Source: Euptelea pleiosperma (Eukaryota > Streptophyta > Magnoliopsida > Ranunculales > Eupteleaceae). Taken from it: 64,000 nucleotides of DNA. The stretch is from contig CM068542.1 in NCBI GenBank assembly GCA_035048495.1, positions 36,981,109 to 37,045,108 on the forward strand, given 5' to 3'. The position numbers and the translations under genes were made by a program. The notes under the pieces were generated by a model. That model was given only the letters and a program-made list of their open reading frames with translations. It had not been told where the DNA came from and searched no databases. This document shows positions 58,501 through 64,000 of this stretch, in pieces. Position 1 is the first letter of the stretch, and the number at the start of each line of letters is the position of its first letter.

Positions 58501-58793
58501 GCTCGCACAGTTGGCTGCAGAGACAATTTAGTTGCATTCTCGGATTGAAAAATAGAATATAAACGAGGGTTTTTTAAGGGGGAGAGAAGTGAAATCACCT
58601 TGGAGAGTTCAGAAACCAGAGCTTCCTGATCGTGAACGTCAGAAGCAAATGAGCAACGATCAACACTTCCAGAAGCTGAAGAGAAGAGACTGAAGTTGGA
58701 TTCGTGCGTGAAGATTACAGAGTCGGGACTGTCGTCTCGAGCTCTGAAACCCAATCTTGACTGTTTCTTCTTCTGCAACCCTAACCCCAGCAT
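52589..58793 (-). CDS. Long-N-terminus remorin family protein
   Basis: Seven coding exons on the minus strand: 58793-58599, 57941-57833, 57723-57616, 57553-56849, 54210-53844, 53170-53089, 52795-52589. They give 1,773 nt and 590 residues. The C-terminal remorin domain spans exons 5-7 and includes VTRWSKKH, a basic coiled-coil (FKREEAKITAWENLQKAKAE, KLEMKLEKKRSSS) and the terminal GCFTCHAF, whose two Cys are plausible S-acylation anchors for the plasma membrane. The long, disordered N-terminal part carries WSSERVPLP, GRTLPSKWEDAEKWIFSPVSG, RRPKSKSGPLGPPG and SRRDMATQMSPEGSTHSSP. This layout recalls Arabidopsis At1g30320/At2g02170. Exon 3 encodes 12 consecutive Glu. Remorins organise plasma-membrane nanodomains in signalling and plant-microbe responses; this protein's own role is unknown. 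The exon 2 acceptor is the least certain. Confidence 0.9.
54600..54790. repeat. GGAT/ATCC-rich diverged repeat in remorin intron 4
   Basis: Alternating 'CTGGATTCGGATCC', 'GACTCGGATC' and 'ATATCATGATCCATATC' blocks suggest an eroded repeat with inverted segments. Termini are not clear. The rest of intron 4 (54,211-56,848) is AT-rich apart from the tRNA-like block at 55,560. Confidence 0.35.
55560..55655 (-). repeat. tRNA-derived SINE or tRNA pseudogene
   Basis: The minus strand reads GGGTTTGAACCCGTAGCTCA, then 32 nt after TAGCTCAATTTG a GGTTTGATCCC block, then GCTTACCCACCA. The A-box and B-box each match the consensus with two or three changes at tRNA-like spacing, and a CCA follows. The stems do not form a good cloverleaf, so a SINE head or retro-pseudogene is more likely than a working tRNA. 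Confidence 0.45.
57683..57718 (-). repeat. (GAA)12 microsatellite in remorin exon 3
   Basis: Twelve uninterrupted TTC triplets (GAA on the coding strand) encode a Glu12 tract, preceded by Cys and followed by Asp-Glu. A pure triplet repeat in coding sequence is expected to vary in length between individuals. Confidence 0.9.
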
Positions 58794-58900
58794 TCTCAAT
58801 TTCTTTTCATTAGAGAGAAAGAGAGAGAGCGTGAGATTATTTTTAAGCTGAAAATTTGCTTCAATGCGGGGTGTTGAGAAGAAATTTATTTCTGTCCTCG

Positions 58901-58908
58901 TTATAAAG
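58901..58908 (-). promoter_or_regulatory. Candidate TATA box of the remorin gene
   Basis: The minus strand reads CTTTATAA about 110 bp upstream of the start codon at 58,793, a plausible distance for a TATA box with an 80-nt leader. An AG-rich tract lies between. This is position-based only. Confidence 0.3.
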
Positions 58909-59479
58909 CGCATGCTTTTAGAGAAGATTGAATTTTGAAGAACAAAAAAATCAACGGAACCTCTTAATTTATTATTATTTTTATATTATGTTGACTTAAC
59001 TACCCCTAATAATGAAGATAATGGCATAAAGTTTGTTCTCAGATACTAATGATTAAACGGGGGCAGGATGGGGCTAAATTGAGGGGCAAGATTTGAATTT
59101 AACTTTGGTGAAAATCTATAGTCTAGTACACATGTTCTTGGTATTTAACTACAGTTTTTTGAGGACCGGAGGTGGCTAACGTGATTTAATGCTGATGGCT
59201 CATGGCTGCGACCCGGTTTGGCCGGGCAGTCCAGCTTGTATCCAGTCGGACGTGGACCACATGGTGAGCTCATTTCGCGAGAAGTAAAAGTGACTCAGTT
59301 ATTTGCTTCCCCCACAACGGGCTATGCACGAGCACGACAGTTTCTTTCAATATATCGGGTCTCACGAGACGAAAATTTATAAAAAAAAAATACTCAAAAC
59401 GTACCGTGCGAACTTAAACAAATGTAGTGCGCGCTGTGCGATAGAGCAGTAATGGCGTTCAAGGACAACAAATTAACAG

Positions 59480-59818
59480 GAGTAAAACTTTGATGACATC
59501 GGACTGTCATCCAGGCCGGATAGACGACAGTATAAGCCACGTGGCATACTCATAGTGGATGCTGACTGTATGGACGTTTGGCCAATCCTAGGTGGACTTA
59601 CAATCATGGGTTGATTTTAACCGTGGGAGTTTGAGCATTATTTGGGTACACAGATCCAAAGGTTTGAAATCACTAATCAGGCCGATTTTTAGTTTGTAGG
59701 TCAATCTAGGGATTGGTAAAACATCCATACAGTCAGCGTCCTCTAAGAGTATGCCACGTGGCTCATATTACGGGTGTTCAGGGCTTCCCTGAACGTCGGT
59801 GGTCAGCAAGTTTTAGTG
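59480..59818. mobile_element. Foldback MITE, GAGTAAAACTT family
   Basis: It starts GAGTAAAACTTTGATGACAT and ends GGTCAGCAAGTTTTAGT, with GCCACGTGGC near each end (about 59,538 and 59,755) and the mirrored family core between. No 9-bp duplication is found, perhaps because a neighbouring element has recombined with it. Confidence 0.75.
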
Positions 59819-59856
59819 GGTTACCATGTAAACTATGAAAAAAGATAACCTAGAGC

Positions 59857-60011
59857 TTAGAAATCACTGATCAGGTTGATTTTGGGTTCATACGTCCACC
59901 TAGGGATTGACCAAACATCTATACGGTAAGTGTCCTATAAGAAAGTACCACGTGGCTTATATTGCGGGTGGTCAGATAGCTACCTGACCAGCAGTGTTCA
60001 GGTAAGATTTA
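59857..60011. mobile_element. Half-copy of the foldback MITE family
   Basis: Only the right half is present: 'AAATCACTGATCAGGTTGATTTT', 'CATCTATACGG', 'ACCACGTGGCTTATATTG', 'GGTAAGATTTAC'. It is preceded by a 30-bp stretch (59,829-59,858, with ACTATGAAAAAAGATAACC) that also occurs at 46,658-46,687. A poly(C) run follows. Confidence 0.6.
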
Positions 60012-60219
60012 CCCCCCCCCCCCACACACCACCTATTTGGAGTCTTTGGACTGTTTCTGTTTTAGAATGATCCGGTGTTTGGCAGAACACGGGCCCGGCA
60101 TCTATTTAGCCCGTGGTAGGTCTCGTTACCTCAAAGTAATGATCACGGTCTGGGTTGTCATGGTGGTGTCATTTTGTCATTGGTGGAGTCAGGACTGTAC
60201 TGGACTTCTTTAATAATTA

Positions 60220-60590
60220 ATCTGTTGACAGACGTTGGTCATCAAAGTTGTTGATTGGACAATACGAACCAGGTGGCATATTCTTATAGATTTCTTACCG
60301 CCAACAATATGAGCCACGTGGCATACTCTTAGAGGACTGACTTTATGGATGTTTTGCCAATCCCTGGGTGGACCTACAAACAAAAAATCAGACTGATTTA
60401 GAACGTTTTGATCTTTGTACCCCAAATAATGGTCAATAATGCTCAAATTCTACTCTTAAAAGTATTCCATGACTCCAATCCAATGCTTCGAAATCACTAA
60501 TCAACCTAATTTTTGGTGAGTATGTTCATCTAGAGTTGGGCCAAACATCCTATCCATACGGTCAGAAATCTCTAAGAATATGCCACGTTG
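60220..60590. mobile_element. Foldback MITE, GAGTAAAACTT family, degenerate ends
   Basis: The family core is complete, with GCCACGTGGCATAC near 60,312 and the mirrored AATATGCCACGTTGCTC near 60,576. The outer termini are eroded (left 'GACAGACGTTGGTCATCAAA'). Confidence 0.6.
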
Positions 60591-60599
60591 CTCATACAG

Positions 60600-60870
60600 A
60601 GTTCTACCCTAGGTGGACTACATACAAAAAAATTCTGTTTTCTAAGCATTGGATTGGAGTCATTTTCATAGGTTGATTTTTAACCGTGGACTTTGACCAT
60701 TATTTGGGGTACAAGATTCAAAGGTTTGAAATCACTAATCAGGCTGATTTTTGGATTTTTGCTATGTAGGTCCACCCAGGTATGGAACAAATTAAGTGAT
60801 AAACATCCTTACGGTTAGCATCCTCTAAGGACATGCCACGTGGCTCATGTTGTGATTGTTCAGCAAAGTT
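60600..60870. mobile_element. Foldback MITE, GAGTAAAACTT family, truncated left
   Basis: The right end is intact, 'CATGCCACGTGGCTCATG' then GCAAAGTTTTACTC at 60,870. The left arm starts inside the family core (GGTGGACTACATAC). Confidence 0.65.
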
Positions 60871-61084
60871 TTACTCATAATTGCTTATGCAAATGCTTTT
60901 TCCGCTCCAACAATGTTAAAAGCGTTTAATTTGTCGAAAATACCCTCCAACTTGTCAAGCTATGCGAAGAACATGAGAAGCTTTCTTTCTAGGAGGAATG
61001 GTGTTTTTGTCCAGTGGAATGTTATAATCGTTGGAAACTTGGAGCCGCGAACGAAGCAACAACGGCTCGAGTAGATCTTTGCCT

Positions 61085-61460
61085 GACGGACATCCATCAT
61101 CAACGTTGACAACGAATCACAGTAGAACCATGTTGCACACTCTTAGAGATCTTTGACCATATGAGTGTTTGGCCCAACGCTCGGTGGACCTAGAGACTAA
61201 ATATTAACCTGATAAGTGATTTCTAAGCGTTGGATTGGAGTCGTTTTCATGGGTTGATTTGTAACCTTCCAATTTGAGTACTATTTGGGATACAAAGATC
61301 CAAAAGTCTGAAATCACTAATCAGACAATTTTTGGTATGTGGCATGCAGGTCCACTAGCTAGGGATGGGCCAATCATCCGTATGGTCAGTGGTGTCTAAG
61401 AGTGTGCCAGGTAACTCATACGGTCGTCTGTCACGACGGTCGTCAGCAAAGTTCTGAGTA
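61085..61460. mobile_element. Foldback MITE, GAGTAAAACTT family, degenerate
   Basis: 'CATCATCAACGTTGAC' on the left and 'GTCGTCAGCAAAGTTCTGAG' on the right enclose the family core, with mutated G-boxes near both ends. No target duplication is visible. Confidence 0.55.
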
Positions 61461-61615
61461 AATCTTGCCTGACCTCCATGGGTTCTTGACACGTATCCCA
61501 AAGCTTTTTGCCACGTGTCTAAGTGAGTGTTTTTAAGATTGATTTTTTAATACAAAAGTAAAAATACCTGGGTACGTGCCAAGAACTCCGTGGTATTTCG
61601 GCCCTATAAAATCCA

Positions 61616-62017
61616 GAGTAAAACTTGTGTCACAAGATGTTGTGACGGAAGCCGGTCACAGCACTCAATACGAGCCACGTGGCATACTATTAGAGGACGA
61701 TGACTGTATAGATGTTTGGCCAGTCACTTGGTGGACCGGTACACAAAAAATCAGCCTGATTCGTGATTTCTAACCGATTCAATTGAAGTTATTTTCATGG
61801 GTTTTAACGGTAGGAATTTGAGCATTATTGAGTGTTATTTGGGTGCAAAAATCCAAAGGTTGTAAATCACTAATCAGGCTGATTTTTGGTTTGTAGGTCT
61901 ACCGAGGGACTGGCCAAACATCCATACGGTTAGTGACCTTTGATCGTGTGACACGTGGCTCGTATTGAGTACTGTGACCGGCTTCCGTCACAACATCTTG
62001 TGACACAAGTTATACTC
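61616..62017. mobile_element. Foldback MITE with near-perfect long arms and 9-bp duplication
   Basis: The ends GAGTAAAACTTGTGTCAC and GTGACACAAGTTATACTC continue as complementary arms for about 65 bp with roughly three mismatches, and more loosely to the centre. The exact 9-bp duplication TAAAATCCA flanks it (61,607-61,615 and 62,018-62,026). The outer arm differs from the common family ('AGATGTTGTGACGGAAGCCG'). GCCACGTGGC is present on the left and ACACGTGGC on the right. Confidence 0.9.
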
Positions 62018-62388
62018 TAAAATCCACGTGTTATGATTCTTGTCGGTGGTCAGGCAAGATTTACTCGCAAAGTTCTGCTCTAAGGTTTAACTGAGATTTA
62101 ATGGTGAACGTACGAAGACGAACCGTTGAATGGAAATGAATGAAGACCTGACGTTCACTTTTTTTATTCATGATTTATAACAGTTATATTTTAACATAAA
62201 AAAGTTCAAATTTAGCGGTTAAAAACCATGTTATTAAAATACTAAATCCAACGGTGATCTGTAGGTTCATCAAGAGGTGGACAAAATATCCATAAGTATC
62301 GAAGAGTGCTCCAAGTGGCATTTTTTGAGGGGGCCATCAAACACGGGCTTGTAACGAACTGTAGTGGCATAAGCTAGCACCATTTTTG

Positions 62389-62758
62389 GAGTAAAACTTG
62401 CATGGCTGGCTACGATCATATAAGCCCTGACCGCCGACACTATAAATAACGTCGCACATTTTTAGAGGATGCTGACCGTGTGTATGTTTGATCAGTCACT
62501 AGGTGGACCTACATACCAAAGATCAGTCTGTTCGGTGGTTTCAAACTTTTCGAGCTTGTATCCCAAATAAAGCTGAAATTCCCATCGTTAAAATCAACTC
62601 ATGAAAATGACTCCAATCCAACGCTAGAAATAATTAATCAGGTTGATTTTTGGCTTGTAAGTCCACCTAAGAATTGGTCAAAAATCCATCTAATTAGTGT
62701 CCTCTGAAAATATGCCACGTGGTTCATTTTTTGACTGACGGTCATGCAAGTTTTACTT
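62389..62758. mobile_element. Foldback MITE, GAGTAAAACTT family
   Basis: It starts GAGTAAAACTTGCATGG and ends TCATGCAAGTTTTACTT. The 9-bp flanks CCATTTTTG and CCATTGTTG differ by one base. A GCCACGTGG box lies near the right end. Confidence 0.85.
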
Positions 62759-62763
62759 CCATT

Positions 62764-63014
62764 GTTGTTAGGTACGGCTGCCATCTGGGCCCCGCATGAA
62801 TGTTTAGCCCCCACCTTGGTAGGCATTCATACCAAAAATCATCTGGTTTGATATTTTTAGCCGTTGGTTTTAGTGCTCAGAATGCCTTTAAAAGTTCTAA
62901 ACCTTAATTGCCCGAGATTACCGAACATGGTGATTTTTGGTGTCTGTCCACCAAAGTGTGAGCTAAACATCCAAGCGGTCTGTGGGCCAAAGCGTGAGCT
63001 ACAGCTTGTTACAT
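62764..63014. mobile_element. Diverged foldback MITE (subfamily like 1,626-1,903)
   Basis: 'GTACGGCTGCCATCTGGGCC' with 'ATGTTTAGCCCCC' on the left is mirrored by 'GAGCTAAACATCCAAGCGG' and 'GTGAGCTACAGC' on the right. It resembles the 1,626-1,903 copy more than its neighbours. Confidence 0.5.
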
Positions 63015-63030
63015 CGCGACTCTAAAAATG

Positions 63031-63545
63031 GAGTAGAACTTTGATGATGTATCAAGTTTGAGCCACGTGGGACACTCCCTAAGTGGACCTACAAACCAAA
63101 TTCAGCCTGATTAGTAACTTGCAGCCGGGGGTTAGAGTCTTTTTTAAAGTTTATTTTAATTGTAGATTTCGAACATTATTTTGATACTCCGATCCAAATG
63201 CTAGAAGGCTAGCTCAGGCTCAAAGAACCCTCTTTTTCCGACTCTTCTCGAGAAGAGTCTGATTCGGTGCCGTGGATTTTGAGAATCCAATGGTGGTTGA
63301 TAGTGCTGAACTGGTATTCATTTGCCAGCTCAGCACCATCAACCACCGTTGGCTTCTCAAAATCCACGACGCTCGAATCCGACTCCCAAGAGGATAGAAA
63401 AAGGGGGGCTCCTGAGCCTGACCCCTGTTAGAAATCACAAAACAGGCTGATTTTTTGTAGTAGTGGGCCAAACATCCATACGGTCGGTAGTCTCTAAGAG
63501 TATGACACGTGGTTCATACTTTGGTCCGTGATCAAAGTACTACTA
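63031..63545. mobile_element. Foldback MITE containing a second nested foldback
   Basis: The outer element starts GAGTAGAACTTTGATGATG and ends GTGATCAAAGTACTACTAC, with G-box-like GCCACGTGGGAC and ACACGTGGTTC near its ends. Its core is interrupted by the separate palindrome at about 63,207-63,424. Confidence 0.65.
63207..63424. mobile_element. Nested foldback element
   Basis: 'AGCTCAGGCTCAAAGAACCC' on the left mirrors 'GGGGGGCTCCTGAGCCTGACC' on the right. An inner pair, 'GTGGATTTTGAGAATCCAA' with 'CTTCTCAAAATCCACG', is nearly perfect. It lies inside the MITE at 63,031-63,545. Confidence 0.7.
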
Positions 63546-63656
63546 CTTTTTCTTGACCCTTTAGCAGAAGTCAATATGGAAGTTGGAGTTATCATGATCG
63601 CTTTATTGGACAATCTCGTTGGGAACAAGGTCACGGAATTGTTGTCGTAATACCCT

Positions 63657-64000
63657 TTGTAAAAAGGGTCGGGCTCAAGGGACCCCCATTTCAGACCCCC
63701 TTTTTTGACCCCCATCTTGGCGTACCCACATAGAAGATGAATCAATGGCTGATTCTTGGTGGGGATGATAACCTCACTGTATAGATCACCCCAACAAAAA
63801 ATCAGCCCATTCTAAAATTTCTAACCCCATCAAATGTGGTTTTAAAGTTACACGGTAAAAATCGACGGTCCATAATTCTTCAGCTTCTAACCCAGTCTAT
63901 GAATATCAGAATTATTTGATTTTTTGTGAGGATGATCTCCTCACCATAGAGATCATCCCACCAAAAATCAGCCATTGATTCATCTTCTATGTGGGTACGC
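63657..64000. mobile_element. Foldback element running off the window edge
   Basis: 'GCGTACCCACATAGAAGATG' with AATCAATGGCTGATT at 63,720 is matched by its exact complement ending at base 64,000. The GACCCCC/GGGTC-rich block at 63,657-63,719 is likely the outer part of the left arm; its partner would lie beyond the window. Confidence 0.75.

Noticed and set aside
59480..63545. CRISPR-like or satellite array at the right end
   Set aside because: Repeats are spaced irregularly, mirrored internally and flanked by transposon target duplications, so they are dispersed MITEs.

Overview
This is nuclear DNA from a flowering plant that is probably not a grass. It holds four protein genes with GT-AG introns, embedded in LTR retrotransposons, LINE tails and many foldback (MITE-type) elements. 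Exons are short and introns reach 8.6 kb. I cannot name the species. The proteins resemble dicot and magnoliid homologues, and all exon limits below come from reading splice sites and keeping the frame, not from transcripts.

Layout. (1) 1-2,400: a cluster of MITEs. (2) 2,740-17,813 (+): a 13-exon gene for a 360-residue protein with three RRM domains, similar to Arabidopsis At4g36960. Its introns carry a hAT-like element with a Mutator-like MITE nested in it, LINE stubs and three tandem duplications. (3) 19,427-33,681 (-): MCCB, the beta subunit of mitochondrial 3-methylcrotonyl-CoA carboxylase, 10 exons and 572 residues. Intron 6 contains a complete but mutated Ty1/copia element (21,949-27,589) in antisense orientation, with 5-bp target duplications. 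(4) 33,682-37,031: the head-to-head space between MCCB and the next gene, filled with MITE, LINE and copia remnants. (5) 37,032-50,008 (+): a DJ1C-type tandem DJ-1/PfpI protein, 8 exons and 460 residues. Intron 4 (8.6 kb) holds a second copia element whose two halves lie in opposite orientations. (6) 52,589-58,793 (-): a long remorin, 7 exons and 590 residues. (7) 59,000-64,000: an intergenic cluster of related foldback elements carrying G-box palindromes.

The genes form two convergent pairs (RRM/MCCB and DJ1C/remorin) and one divergent pair (MCCB/DJ1C). From memory, MCCB and DJ1C are also neighbours in Arabidopsis (At4g34030 and At4g34020), so this pair may be conserved microsynteny. All four genes appear intact because the transposons sit in introns or between genes. 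I found no CRISPR, operon, functional tRNA or rRNA, and no new defence-type system. The notable material is transposon structure: the inverted copia, the MITE family that spreads G-boxes, and very short LINE-tail insertions with clear target duplications.
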